Below, piece by piece: positions 1-8,700 of a stretch of DNA of 53,966 bases. Location of the stretch: assembly GCA_034421575.1 (NCBI GenBank), contig DAOUKG010000052.1:1-53966 (forward strand), in the 5' to 3' direction. The translations under genes were made by a program, and so were the position numbers. The notes beneath the pieces were generated by a model. It made no database searches, was not told where the DNA came from, and worked only from the letters and a program-made list of their open reading frames with translations. Within the stretch, counting starts at the first letter, position 1. Each line of letters starts with the position of its first letter. The DNA is from VXLM01 sp034421575 (lineage in GTDB: Bacteria > Chloroflexota > Dehalococcoidia > Lucifugimonadales > VXLM01).

Positions 1-1568
1 CGCAGCCCGAGTTCGCGCCCAATCGTGATCGCGGTGACCAGGCATGGCAGCACCGTTCCGGCGAGGAAAGTGGCCACCAGCAACTGGGCCGCGCTCAACG
101 AGGCCACGGTGCCGTCCTCGGCCAGGAGCAGGATGCCGTCCTTGCGGACGGCGGCGAGCACGGTCGGCAATGCCGCGTCCACCGGCAGTGCGAACACGGC
201 CATGGCCGGCGCCAGCAGTCGCCCCGCCGCATCGAGCACGCCCGACCAGTCGAGGAGCGAGGCGACCATCGCGATCGCGAAGAAGGTCGGAATCGCCGTG
301 CGGAAGAATGCCCATACCGTCCCTCGCGCCTCCGCCCCGACTGCCGCGAAGGACGGCCGGGTGAGGAAGGCGCGCGGTTCGATGAGGAGCGTGTTGAGCG
401 TCGACCGCGCGTCAGGGTGGCTGATGAGGCGCGTGTAGACGAGCGTCGCTGCGACGAGCAGCGCCAGGTACGGCACGACGAGACTGCCCCTGTCAGCGGC
501 GGCAAAAACCGCGAGCGTCGCGCCGAGCTGGTACGAGCAGGCGGACCCGAAGGAGATCGCGCCGACGGTCGTCGGCCGGGTGCAGGCAGAGCAGGAGCGT
601 GTGGAGACGATCGCCGGGACATTGCACCCGAAGCCCATCAGCACTCGCGTCACGTCGCGCCCGTGCAGGCCGACCGGCCGCAACAGCGGGTGAAGCGCCG
701 TCCCGATACGGTCGGCGAGGCCGCTCGCCTTGTAGACACTGATCAGCGCCGAGTAGACCAGCACCGTGGGGACCGCCCACACGAAGAGCAACGGCCCCAT
801 CGTGAGCAGTCCGTAGTCACCGGCGAGCACAGCCTCGATCGGTCCCGGCCAGCCCTCTATCCTCCCCGCCAGAGGCGTCGTGATCGCCAAGGTCAGCGGA
901 TCAAGCCAGGCGGCAACCTGGTTTGCGCCGAGCACGGCGAGCAGAGCCGGCAGGACGAGGAGGGCGACCGCGGTCGCGGGACCTGCGATCGCGTGGTCGA
1001 GGAGTCCGCGACGCGGCTCGATCCGCCACCCCGCCCTCACCGGCGTTCGCTCATGGCGGACTGCGCCGGGCGCCATGACGGCGGCCTGCAATTCCTCGAG
1101 CGCCGAGGCGTCGGGACGGCGCGCGTCGAGCACCACGAATGGCAGTCCGGTCGCCAGCGATATGCGCATGATCGCTTCGCGAGCGGCGGCATGGTCGGCG
1201 ACGAGGTCCCAGCGTGTCACGGCGATGCTCGCCCGCCTCCCCTGAACGAGCGGCAGCAGAAGGTCAAGGTCCTCGTCGAGCTGGGTCGCAGAGGCGACGA
1301 GCAGCACCTCGTCCGTGTCCGAGAGTGCCTCCAACGTGAGACGCACGGCGTCGGCATCGGAGGCGCGGTGCAGCCCCGGCGTGTCCACGAAAACGCGGCC
1401 GGAGGTCGTGCACTCGCCGCAGGACACGGTGGCGCCGCGGAAGTTCACGCTCCGCGCAGGCTGGCCCGTCAGGGCGCGGAGCAGCGCGGACTTGCCGACA
1501 CTCGCGCGTCCGAAGAGCAACGTGGTGGGAGGAGCCGCGACATCGGTGTCACGTCGCTCAGCACGCAC
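1..1568 (-). CDS. feoB: FeoB-type ferrous iron transport protein, 3' part cut by window edge
   Basis: The reading frame is open from a GTG at 1568 to the window edge (about 522 codons). FeoB imports Fe(II) across the inner membrane using an N-terminal G domain. Visible here are G1 GRASVGKS (residues 20-27), a G2 Thr in GATVS, G3 DTPGLH and a variant G4, TRWD in place of NKxD. After a short G domain come hydrophobic segments and the FeoB gate signature GFGCNVPAIVSTR followed by a second Cys-containing stretch, ACSYQLG. The G domain and its linker look shorter than in the ~700-residue enterobacterial protein. The start overlaps the end of the upstream flavoprotein gene by 11 bases, so the two are translationally coupled. 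The variant G4 may alter nucleotide specificity. Family call is firm; metal specificity is inferred. Confidence 0.88.
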   Translation of the reverse strand, partial: MRAERRDTDVAAPPTTLLFGRASVGKSALLRALTGQPARSVNFRGATVSCGECTTSGRVFVDTPGLHRASDADAVRLTLEALSDTDEVLLVASATQLDEDLDLLLPLVQGRRASIAVTRWDLVADHAAAREAIMRISLATGLPFVVLDARRPDASALEELQAAVMAPGAVRHERTPVRAGWRIEPRRGLLDHAIAGPATAVALLVLPALLAVLGANQVAAWLDPLTLAITTPLAGRIEGWPGPIEAVLAGDYGLLTMGPLLFVWAVPTVLVYSALISVYKASGLADRIGTALHPLLRPVGLHGRDVTRVLMGFGCNVPAIVSTRSCSACTRPTTVGAISFGSACSYQLGATLAVFAAADRGSLVVPYLALLVAATLVYTRLISHPDARSTLNTLLIEPRAFLTRPSFAAVGAEARGTVWAFFRTAIPTFFAIAMVASLLDWSGVLDAAGRLLAPAMAVFALPVDAALPTVLAAVRKDGILLLAEDGTVASLSAAQLLVATFLAGTVLPCLVTAITIGRELGL

Positions 1569-2724
1569 AAGATTCCTCGCAGCAAGAGAGGTCGTCCAGA
1601 TACATCCCCGCCGCTCGGCGGGCCGCAACGGCTTCCGTGGTATCTATTCCGAGGCGCTGTGCGATGGCGTCGGCCACGATCGCGAAGCGCTGCCGGAACT
1701 TGTAGATGAAGCAGAAGTTCACGCCCCGGTGCTCAAGTATGGGGCCGGAGATGAACAGACCGGGCACAAGCGTGGATTCGTCCGCCTCTTCCGTGACGAC
1801 GGGAGCGCCGTCCTCGTTGCGCTCGATCAGGCCGTCAAGGTAGCCGAGCGATCCCTTGAAGCCGGTGGCGAGGATCGGGCGCGTATCGCTCGGCCACTCG
1901 CGGCCGTCCGAGGCCTGGACGACCCACTTATCGCCGTCCTCGCGCACCGACGTGATGTCGACACTCTCGATGAGATCCAGGGATCCCGTGGAGCCGGCCC
2001 ATTCGAGACGTTCGCGGGAAAACGGGGAGAGGGAGATGCTCGGGTCCGGGTCTTCACTCCACCATGTCGCCGTCCGCGCCAGAACGGTCACGTTCTTCTC
2101 CAGCTGCACGAGCGAGTAGGCCGCGTCGGCGGCGCTCTCGTAGCCGCCGATCACCGTGAAACGGTCGCCCTCGAGTTCCTGCCATGTGCGGACCGCGGAG
2201 GAGTGGCAACAGGACTCGGCGCCCGTGAACGGATGGAGCTCCGGGTACTGGAACTCTCCGGCCGCCCAGATGACATGTCGCGCCCGCACGGGTCGGTCGG
2301 TCGTCGTGAGCGTGAAGGTTCCGTCTTCCTCGGTCGTGAGGGAGCGGACATCGACGCCAGACTCCACGGGGATATCAAAGTGCTGAACGACGGCGTCGAG
2401 GTACTTCGCGTAGTCGATTCCGCTGGCGTGTTCGCGGTCGAGCGTGTAGGCGGGCGACGTGCCGGGGACGATCGCGTTGAGGTCGAGCAACCCGAACGCG
2501 TTCGAAGTGAACGACGGCGTGATGAGGCGCATCTCCTGCGGCCACCGCTGGAACGAGGCCCCGACCTCGTGGCGATCGAGGACTATGACGTCATCGACGC
2601 CGAACTCCTTGAGGGCAACCGCGCATCCAAGTCCGGCCGGCCCCGCGCCCACGATCGCGACCTGGTGGAGGCGCGACCGTTCCGGGGCCTGGTCCCGCTG
2701 CCGTAGTGTGCTCTCTTTGCTCAT
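1558..2724 (-). CDS. FAD/NAD(P)-dependent oxidoreductase with Cys-rich C-terminus
   Basis: A 388-residue flavoprotein of the CzcO/YpdA-like monooxygenase-reductase type. It has an N-terminal FAD Rossmann motif IVGAGPAGLG and a second, NAD(P)-type motif VIGGYESAADAA in mid-protein. The last residues are SCCEESCAC, five cysteines in nine positions, which could form a redox or metal-binding tail. The start at 2724 is preferred because GGGAGGA lies 8 bases upstream; an upstream ATG at 2760 in the same frame has no such site. It overlaps the FeoB-like gene, which suggests a linked role in iron or metal redox handling (inference). It could instead be a general thiol/disulfide reductase; no substrate is evident from the sequence. 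Confidence 0.8.
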   Translation of the reverse strand: MSKESTLRQRDQAPERSRLHQVAIVGAGPAGLGCAVALKEFGVDDVIVLDRHEVGASFQRWPQEMRLITPSFTSNAFGLLDLNAIVPGTSPAYTLDREHASGIDYAKYLDAVVQHFDIPVESGVDVRSLTTEEDGTFTLTTTDRPVRARHVIWAAGEFQYPELHPFTGAESCCHSSAVRTWQELEGDRFTVIGGYESAADAAYSLVQLEKNVTVLARTATWWSEDPDPSISLSPFSRERLEWAGSTGSLDLIESVDITSVREDGDKWVVQASDGREWPSDTRPILATGFKGSLGYLDGLIERNEDGAPVVTEEADESTLVPGLFISGPILEHRGVNFCFIYKFRQRFAIVADAIAQRLGIDTTEAVAARRAAGMYLDDLSCCEESCAC

Positions 2725-2762
2725 GCGAACTTTCCTCCCGAACTCTTGCTTGCGAACCACCT

Positions 2763-2791
2763 AGTATCACAGTATTGATACCTTATGTCAA
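2763..2791 (-). promoter_or_regulatory. Promoter with palindromic operator for the flavoprotein-feoB pair
   Basis: On the minus strand TTGACA (2791-2786) is followed after exactly 17 bases by GATACT (2768-2763), a good sigma-70-type promoter. A perfect inverted repeat GTATCA-N6-TGATAC (2764-2781) fills most of the spacer and the -10 box, the position expected of a repressor operator, for example an ArsR- or DtxR-type metal regulator. The regulator itself is not in the window, so its identity is open. Confidence 0.6.
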
Positions 2792-2796
2792 TGCTT

Positions 2797-3264
2797 CTGT
2801 CTGGTCGGTAATTGCTCAGTCTTGGTGAGGGGAATACCCTCACCCTCGTTCTGCAACGGGGCAGGCTCTAGCCCTCTCCCGCGAACGGGAGAGGGGATTA
2901 GATACCCGCTTTCGCGGGTATGACGGTGGCTGTGTGCGTCGAGGGATCTCATGAAGTCTGAACAGTTTCCCTTTGCGGTGTCGCACATGATACAGCACAT
3001 CGGGACGCTGACATCGCAATGGGCTTGAAACTACGCTTTCGCGGGTATGACGGTGGCTGCGTGCGTTGAGCACTCTCATGAAGCCTGAACAGTTGCGCCT
3101 GGTCGGTAATTGTTCAGTGTTGGTGAGGGGAATACCCTCACCCTAAGCCCTCTCCCGCGAACGGGAGAGGGGATTAGATACCCGCCCCGTATCGTGGTAC
3201 GGAGTGACGGTATGGCGGTGGGTTGTGTGTGTTGAGCGGTCTCACGGAGTCTGAACAGTTACCG
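2797..3264. repeat. Tandem array of hairpin-rich intergenic repeats
   Basis: Two long copies (about 2797-2966 and 3096-3264) and one partial copy (about 3025-3093) of one unit fill the gap between the flavoprotein promoter and the peptide transporter. Each long copy starts TGGTCGGTAATTG and ends near GTCTGAACAGTT. Each contains consecutive perfect hairpins: TGAGGG-gaata-CCCTCA, a 10-bp stem CCCTCTCCCG closed by CGAA (first copy 2872-2895), and ATACCCGC-TTTC-GCGGGTAT (2902-2921). In the third copy the last hairpin is replaced by a CCCCGTATCG-type sequence. No convincing gene is present. The unit looks like a REP/MITE-class dispersed repeat. Confidence 0.75.
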
Positions 3265-3480
3265 AAATACCACTCTCCACTGGCAAACAGCGTGATAACT
3301 TCCGGCTCCTTTGTCGTCGGCACCCTCGGTTGGGGCATCAGCATGGCTCCGATAGTCATGCGCCGACTTCGAGACTGGAGCAGAGATGCTGTATCATTAG
3401 AATGGGTCTCGCCGGGATAGAGCGAAACAACCCGCTTTATTCAGAACATCGCCAATCATTGCCATGTGGAGGTAGCGACC

Positions 3481-5469
3481 GTGTACATTATCGGACGACT
3501 TGCGGCACTCTTCGTAATATTGGTGGTACTGGTCCAGGTGGGATGCGTGGTCAGGGAGGTTGTCGTTACTCCGACGCCTGATCCGGCGGACGCCGCCGAA
3601 CCCGCGGCTGCGGAAACTACCTTGAGCCAGGAAGCGACCGCAGTACCCTCGAAACCGGCGGATGCCAGTCCCCCGCAGGAGGAACGCATTTATCAGCTCG
3701 GGATTACCGCGGACCTTACAACGACCAACTATTGGTCTTATCTCGGCCCGGATGGGACGACGTGGAACGGGTACGTCCTGTCGGGCACCAAACCTACTCT
3801 GTACTCTTACTCGGACCAGAGATTTGATTGGATTCCCTCGCTGGCTTCGGACTTCCCTTCGCCGCTCAAGGAAGAATCGGTTGGCGAGGAGGCTCTTTGG
3901 AGCACGGAGGTAGACCTGAAGCGGGGAGTCAAGTGGAGCGACGGAAACGACGTTACCGCCGAGGACTTCGTATTCACCGCTCACACGGCGACCGAGTTGG
4001 AACTTACGGGCAACTGGCCTGCGATAGTAGACCCTGAATTCTTTGACCACGCGGAGGCGGTCGATCCCTACAAGCTGAGAATTTACTTCAAGAAGAAGCC
4101 CGGTTTGGCGCGCTGGCAGTTCGGCTTGGCGTTCATGCCAATTTTGTCGAAGTCCTATTGGGAGCCGTTGGTCGCCGAAGCGAAGAAGGCCGAAGGAACC
4201 ACGGAGCAGCAAAAGCTGCTGTACGCCCATGTTCCTCAAAACGAGCCCTCGGCCGGCGGGTTCCTGTTCGACAGATGGGAGCAGGGAGCATACGCCGAGA
4301 AGGACAGGAACGACGATTTCTACTTCAGGGACAGCGTCGTCACCCAATATGCCAACGGCGCCTATTCCGAATCGAAACCGGGTGTCTATGAGTATTCCGC
4401 CTATGGAGATCCCGGTGAACAGAAATCCCTGGAATACACCGTAGGGCCTCACGTCAACAGCGCCATCTACTCGATCTATGGCAGCCAGGACGCCACGGTG
4501 CTTGCCCTCAAGAAGGGGGACATCGATTTCATGCTCAATCCCCTTGGACTGTCCAAAGGACTACAGGAGCAGCTGCAGGGTCAGGAAGGGCTGACGACAA
4601 TTGAGAATCCCTCGTCCGGAGTCAGATACCTCGGATTCAATTTCCGCAGGCCGCCAATGGACAACAAGGCTTTCCGGCAGGCCGTCGCCACGCTCATCGA
4701 CAAGGAATTCATTACCGAGACCGTGCTTCAGGGTGTGGCCATACCGGTGTACACCATGGTCCCCGAAGGCAACAAGGCGTGGCATAATGCCGACGTGCCA
4801 ATGATCGGCCAGGGCCTCTCCAGGGGAGATCGAGTAACAGAAGCAGTTAGCCTGCTAAAGAGCGCGGGATTCACCTGGGAAAAGGAGCCGAGGGTCAGTG
4901 AGGACGGCAAGTTCATCGAGCAGCGGGGGGAGGGATTGAAGATGCCCAACGGAGACCCGGTCCCCGAGATGAGCCTCATCGCTCCCAGCGCCGGATACGA
5001 TCCTCTGCGGTCGACCTTCGCCATCTGGATCGAGCGGTGGATGAACGAGATGGGCATTCCCCTCAGGGCTGACCTGACCGGATTCAATCTCATCGTCGAG
5101 AAGGTGTTCACCACACAGGACTTTGACATGTGGATTCTGGGATGGGGACTCTCACTCTTTCCTGACTACCTCGAATCGTTCTTCCACAGCCGGCATTCCG
5201 ACCTGGAGGGATACAACCCCGGTGGGTACAACAATGCGGAGTTTGACCGCCTTTCCGACGAGCTGCTTGCGGAGACGGACCTGGAGAGGGCACAGCAACA
5301 GGTCTTCCGAATGCAGGAATTCCTGGCCGACGAACTCCCCTATGTGGTGCTGTTCACCACGCCAATTGTTGAGACATTCCGAAGCGACCGGATCGAGTTT
5401 CCCTACACGGACTCCCTAGGGGGACTTCAAGAAGCCGCAGGACTGCCGACGATAGTTCACATCAAATAA
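3481..5469 (+). CDS. dppA: ABC transporter family-5 peptide-binding lipoprotein
   Basis: A 662-residue extracytoplasmic solute-binding protein of the SBP_bac_5 (DppA/OppA) family, first gene of a dppABCDF-type operon. The N-terminus is hydrophobic and ends in VLVQVGC, a slightly atypical lipobox, then a Pro/Glu/Ala-rich tether and the binding domain. Family hallmarks include WSDGNDVTAEDFVFT and, later, RYLGFNFRRPPMDNKAFRQA. The start is GTG 3481, because GGAGG (3468-3472) sits 8 bases upstream; a GTG at 3466 in frame would precede that site. It binds peptides or similar nickel/opine-type ligands outside the membrane; the exact ligand cannot be told. Confidence 0.92.
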   Translation: MYIIGRLAALFVILVVLVQVGCVVREVVVTPTPDPADAAEPAAAETTLSQEATAVPSKPADASPPQEERIYQLGITADLTTTNYWSYLGPDGTTWNGYVLSGTKPTLYSYSDQRFDWIPSLASDFPSPLKEESVGEEALWSTEVDLKRGVKWSDGNDVTAEDFVFTAHTATELELTGNWPAIVDPEFFDHAEAVDPYKLRIYFKKKPGLARWQFGLAFMPILSKSYWEPLVAEAKKAEGTTEQQKLLYAHVPQNEPSAGGFLFDRWEQGAYAEKDRNDDFYFRDSVVTQYANGAYSESKPGVYEYSAYGDPGEQKSLEYTVGPHVNSAIYSIYGSQDATVLALKKGDIDFMLNPLGLSKGLQEQLQGQEGLTTIENPSSGVRYLGFNFRRPPMDNKAFRQAVATLIDKEFITETVLQGVAIPVYTMVPEGNKAWHNADVPMIGQGLSRGDRVTEAVSLLKSAGFTWEKEPRVSEDGKFIEQRGEGLKMPNGDPVPEMSLIAPSAGYDPLRSTFAIWIERWMNEMGIPLRADLTGFNLIVEKVFTTQDFDMWILGWGLSLFPDYLESFFHSRHSDLEGYNPGGYNNAEFDRLSDELLAETDLERAQQQVFRMQEFLADELPYVVLFTTPIVETFRSDRIEFPYTDSLGGLQEAAGLPTIVHIK

Positions 5470-5518
5470 CTCTGAAGTCGCGTCGGCACTCCGGCGCTGA
5501 AAACAGGAGCTGGCAACC

Positions 5519-6670
5519 ATGATCGGCTATCTGGTCCGCCGCATGTGGCAGATGGCCCTAACTCTATTTCTGATCCTCACCGTAACTTTCCTGCTGGTGC
5601 AGGCCCAGCCCGGTGACTATGCCTCATTCTATGTCCTCAATCCAGATCTTCCCTCCGATGTAAAGGAGCAGATCAGGGCGACGTTCGGCATCGACAGACC
5701 GTTGTGGCAACAATACCTCATACACATGAGGAATACGTTTACGGGAAACTTCGGCGTATCCTTCGGTCATTTCCCACGCCCGGTGATGGAGGTCTTGTTG
5801 GAGCGGCTGCCACGGACACTGGTGCTGTTCGTTACGGCCACCGGCGCGTCCTTCTACATCGGGTTCCTGCTGGGCAAGGCCATAGCGTGGCGTCGCGGCG
5901 GTCTCCTGGAATATGCCGCAACAATCTCCGGGACCACCCTGTTCACCGTTTTCACCCCCGCCTTCGCCCTGATGATGATCTGGGTCTTTGCCTTCAGGCT
6001 GGGTTGGTTTCCGGTGGGCAAGTTCCTGGACCCTCTCGTGTGGCGTGGCTCGGACGTAACCGCAAACTCCGTCTTCAGCCTCATGCTCATTACCGCGCTC
6101 GCCTTTGCCGTCTTCGCATTCTGGGTGCTGTTCGCTCTGAAAAGGTCGGGCAACGTCGGCATGAGACGTTTCGCGCTTCCCATCATCCTGGTTGGAGCGT
6201 TGGTCGTTCCTCTGGCCTGGGCTCTATCCGGCATCGGCCCGCTGGCGCTGGACATCCTCAAGCACATGGTCCTGCCCATAGTCACGCTTACCCTCATATC
6301 TTTCGCGGGAACCATGTTGCTCACTCGCAACAGCATGCTGGAAACGATCCGCGAAGACTACGTGATGGCCGCCCGCGCCAAGGGCCTCCCGGAAAAGCAA
6401 GTTCGTGACCGTCACGCCGCCCGGAACGCTCTGCTGCCCGTCACCACAAGTCTCATATATAGCCTCATCTTCGCCATCGACGGGAGTGTGATAGTAGAGA
6501 GTGTCTTCTCCTGGCCCGGCACCGGCATGACCCTTCTCGAAGCCGTGCGCACCGAGGATATGCCTCTGGTCATGGGCGCAATAGTGTTTATCGGTCTGTT
6601 CTCGCTGCTCGCACACCTGATTGTGGATATCCTCTACGTCTATCTCGATCCGAGGATTCGTTACCAATGA
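5519..6670 (+). CDS. dppB: Peptide ABC transporter permease, DppB type
   Basis: A 383-residue inner-membrane permease of the DppB/OppB family. It opens MIGYLVRRMWQMALTLFLIL, the typical first membrane helix, followed by the periplasmic DRPLWQQYL region. The cytoplasmic EAA loop (EDYVMAARAKGLPEKQV) that contacts the ATPases is near residues 280-300. It is longer than the usual 310-340 residues; the extra length is a cytoplasmic or periplasmic segment around residues 195-240 flanked by hydrophobic stretches. GGAG precedes the ATG. It overlaps the next permease gene by 4 bases (ATGA), so coupling is likely. Confidence 0.93.
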   Translation: MIGYLVRRMWQMALTLFLILTVTFLLVQAQPGDYASFYVLNPDLPSDVKEQIRATFGIDRPLWQQYLIHMRNTFTGNFGVSFGHFPRPVMEVLLERLPRTLVLFVTATGASFYIGFLLGKAIAWRRGGLLEYAATISGTTLFTVFTPAFALMMIWVFAFRLGWFPVGKFLDPLVWRGSDVTANSVFSLMLITALAFAVFAFWVLFALKRSGNVGMRRFALPIILVGALVVPLAWALSGIGPLALDILKHMVLPIVTLTLISFAGTMLLTRNSMLETIREDYVMAARAKGLPEKQVRDRHAARNALLPVTTSLIYSLIFAIDGSVIVESVFSWPGTGMTLLEAVRTEDMPLVMGAIVFIGLFSLLAHLIVDILYVYLDPRIRYQ

Positions 6671-7677
6671 CGACGCCTCCAACGGTAAGTCCTGCGATGC
6701 CGGGCGCTTCACCCGAACCGCCCGAGGTCGCCCCGGGTCAGGGAAGATTCCGGCTCGCGCAGGCCCGGACTCGGCTGGCCCTACGCTCATTCAAGAACGG
6801 GTGGAGCATATTCATGGAGAGCCGCATTGGCCTTCTGTCACTGTTGACCATCACCATCTTCGCCCTGATGGCGGTCTCCCACCCCATACTCATGGCGACC
6901 GTGTGGGACCCCGAGATCTACGACCCCGTAACGGGCTACGCCTTCGACAGCACGGAGCAGCCGGCACCGCCCAGCTGGAAGCATCCGCTGGGGACCGACC
7001 CCTTGGGGCGCGACGTGCTAAGCCAGCTGCTTTCCAGCACGGGATCTGAGTTCATTCTGGGGATAACGGCGGCCCTTGTGACCGTCGCCATCGCGACCAC
7101 GGTCGGCGCGGTTGCCGCTTACTACGGCGGGCTGATCGATGCCTTTTTCATGCGACTGGCCGACCTGATCATCGCGCTGCCCGGCATCTCTCTTCTGATC
7201 GTCCTGAGCGCCCTCTTCGACCTGAACCTGTTCTACCTTGCCCTGATCATAGGTGTGCTCGGTGGCTTTGGGGGGACCGCAATCATCCTGAAGTCCCAGG
7301 CACTCAGCATCAAGGTAAAGCCCTATATCGAGGCGGCAAGGGTGGCCGGAGGCGGTCACTTTCACATCATATTCGTACACATCGTCCCCAATCTGCTGCC
7401 CATTTCCCTGCTGTACATGATGTTCACCGTTACGAGCGCAATCTTCGCCGAGGCTGTGCTGTCGTTCCTGGGACTACTCGATCTGAGAATGAGTTGGGGA
7501 ATCATGATCCATACTGCGAACGTGGGAGGATATCTGCTCGGAGGAACGAGGTATTGGTGGCTGGTAGTTCCCGCGGGGGCGTCCATCACCCTACTTTGCA
7601 GCGCGTTCTATCTCGCGGGACGCGCTCTGGACGAGGTGGTAAACCCCCGGTTGAGGCGGCGCGATGAATTGTCCTGA
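6667..7677 (+). CDS. dppC: Peptide ABC transporter permease, DppC type
   Basis: A 336-residue permease that pairs with DppB to form the translocation channel. A hydrophilic Pro-rich N-terminal tail of about 50 residues precedes the first helix. The DppC signature HPLGTDPLGRDVLSQLL is clear, and the EAA loop (YIEAARVAGGGHFHIIFVHI) lies near residue 220. It ends a few bases before the first ATPase gene. DppC proteins of this subtype contact both the binding protein and the ATPases. Confidence 0.93.
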   Translation: MTTPPTVSPAMPGASPEPPEVAPGQGRFRLAQARTRLALRSFKNGWSIFMESRIGLLSLLTITIFALMAVSHPILMATVWDPEIYDPVTGYAFDSTEQPAPPSWKHPLGTDPLGRDVLSQLLSSTGSEFILGITAALVTVAIATTVGAVAAYYGGLIDAFFMRLADLIIALPGISLLIVLSALFDLNLFYLALIIGVLGGFGGTAIILKSQALSIKVKPYIEAARVAGGGHFHIIFVHIVPNLLPISLLYMMFTVTSAIFAEAVLSFLGLLDLRMSWGIMIHTANVGGYLLGGTRYWWLVVPAGASITLLCSAFYLAGRALDEVVNPRLRRRDELS

Positions 7678-7689
7678 GAGGTGCGTTTC

Positions 7690-8700
7690 GTGTCCTTAGC
7701 TCAGGCTGGGCCCGTGCTGAAGGTCGTCGACCTCACCCTGCGTTACTCCACGCGGCAAGGTGAGGTAAAGGCCGTGGAGGAAGTGAGCTTCGAGTTGGCG
7801 AAGGGGCAGTCGCTGGGCTTGGTGGGGGAGTCTGGCTGTGGCAAGACCTCCGTCGCCAGCTCTCTGATGAGGCTATTGCCGGACAATGCCCGGTTGGTGA
7901 AAGGGCAGGTCTTGCTCAACGGAACGGACCTCCTGACCCTCTCCGATGAGGAAGTAAGAAGGTTTCGGTGGCGGCGGATAGCCATGGTATTTCAAGCCGC
8001 AATGAACTCTCTCGATCCGGTCTACAAAGTGGGACAGCAGGTTATCGAGGCCATTGAGACCCACGACGTTGAGACCACGATCGACGACGCCGAGGATCGG
8101 GTGGCCCGCCTCTTTCGATTGGTCGGCTTGGACCCTCAACTGATGGAGAGGTACCCGCACGAATTCAGCGGGGGCATGCGACAGCGAGCTGTCATCGCCA
8201 TGGCGCTGTCATGCGATCCGGACGTCATCATCGCCGATGAACCGACAACCGCACTGGATGTGATCGTGCAGGACCGCATTCTGAGAGAGTTGAAGGACAT
8301 TCAAGAAAAGCTCCGGATGAGCGTCATATACATCACCCACGACATGGCCGTTGTCGCCGAGGTTACCGACAGCATCGGGGTGATGTACGCCGGACGTTTG
8401 GTGGAGTACGGCAATACGTCCGACGTTTTTCGCGCTCCGATGCACCCCTACACAGCGGCGCTGATGTCCTCATTCCCGAGCGTCAGCGGCGAGAAGCGGC
8501 CGCTCGGATCCCTCTCAGGAGAGCCTCCGAACTTGCTCGACCCGCCTCCAGGGTGCGCATTCCATCCCCGTTGCGCCTACGCCACCGAAGTCTGCCGACG
8601 GGATATTCCGCCCCGGGTAAGCCGTGGAGGTCAGTGGGCTGCGTGCTGGCACCCCCTGGATGAACATTCGTCCTCCCCAGGAAATCATGATGCACCCTGA
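7690..8700 (+). CDS. dppD: Peptide ABC transporter ATPase, DppD type
   Basis: A 336-residue nucleotide-binding subunit. Walker A is GESGCGKTS, the ABC signature is FSGGMRQR and Walker B is DVIIADEPTTALD with the following H-loop ITHD. The C-terminus carries the oligopeptide-transporter extension with a CAFHPRCAYATEVC cysteine cluster, which in this family can hold an Fe-S cluster. The start is taken as GTG 7690, 8 bases after GAGAGG; a GTG at 7681 overlaps that ribosome site. It hydrolyses ATP together with the next gene product. Confidence 0.93.
   Translation: MSLAQAGPVLKVVDLTLRYSTRQGEVKAVEEVSFELAKGQSLGLVGESGCGKTSVASSLMRLLPDNARLVKGQVLLNGTDLLTLSDEEVRRFRWRRIAMVFQAAMNSLDPVYKVGQQVIEAIETHDVETTIDDAEDRVARLFRLVGLDPQLMERYPHEFSGGMRQRAVIAMALSCDPDVIIADEPTTALDVIVQDRILRELKDIQEKLRMSVIYITHDMAVVAEVTDSIGVMYAGRLVEYGNTSDVFRAPMHPYTAALMSSFPSVSGEKRPLGSLSGEPPNLLDPPPGCAFHPRCAYATEVCRRDIPPRVSRGGQWAACWHPLDEHSSSPGNHDAP

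Noticed and set aside
417..2706. Long plus-strand frames (to 463 codons) over the feoB/flavoprotein region
   Set aside because: They are antisense to genes with intact GTPase and FAD motifs; their products are Arg/Gly-rich with no domain.
3397..4452. 351-codon minus-strand frame
   Set aside because: Antisense to the peptide-binding protein, which has a signal, ribosome site and family motifs.
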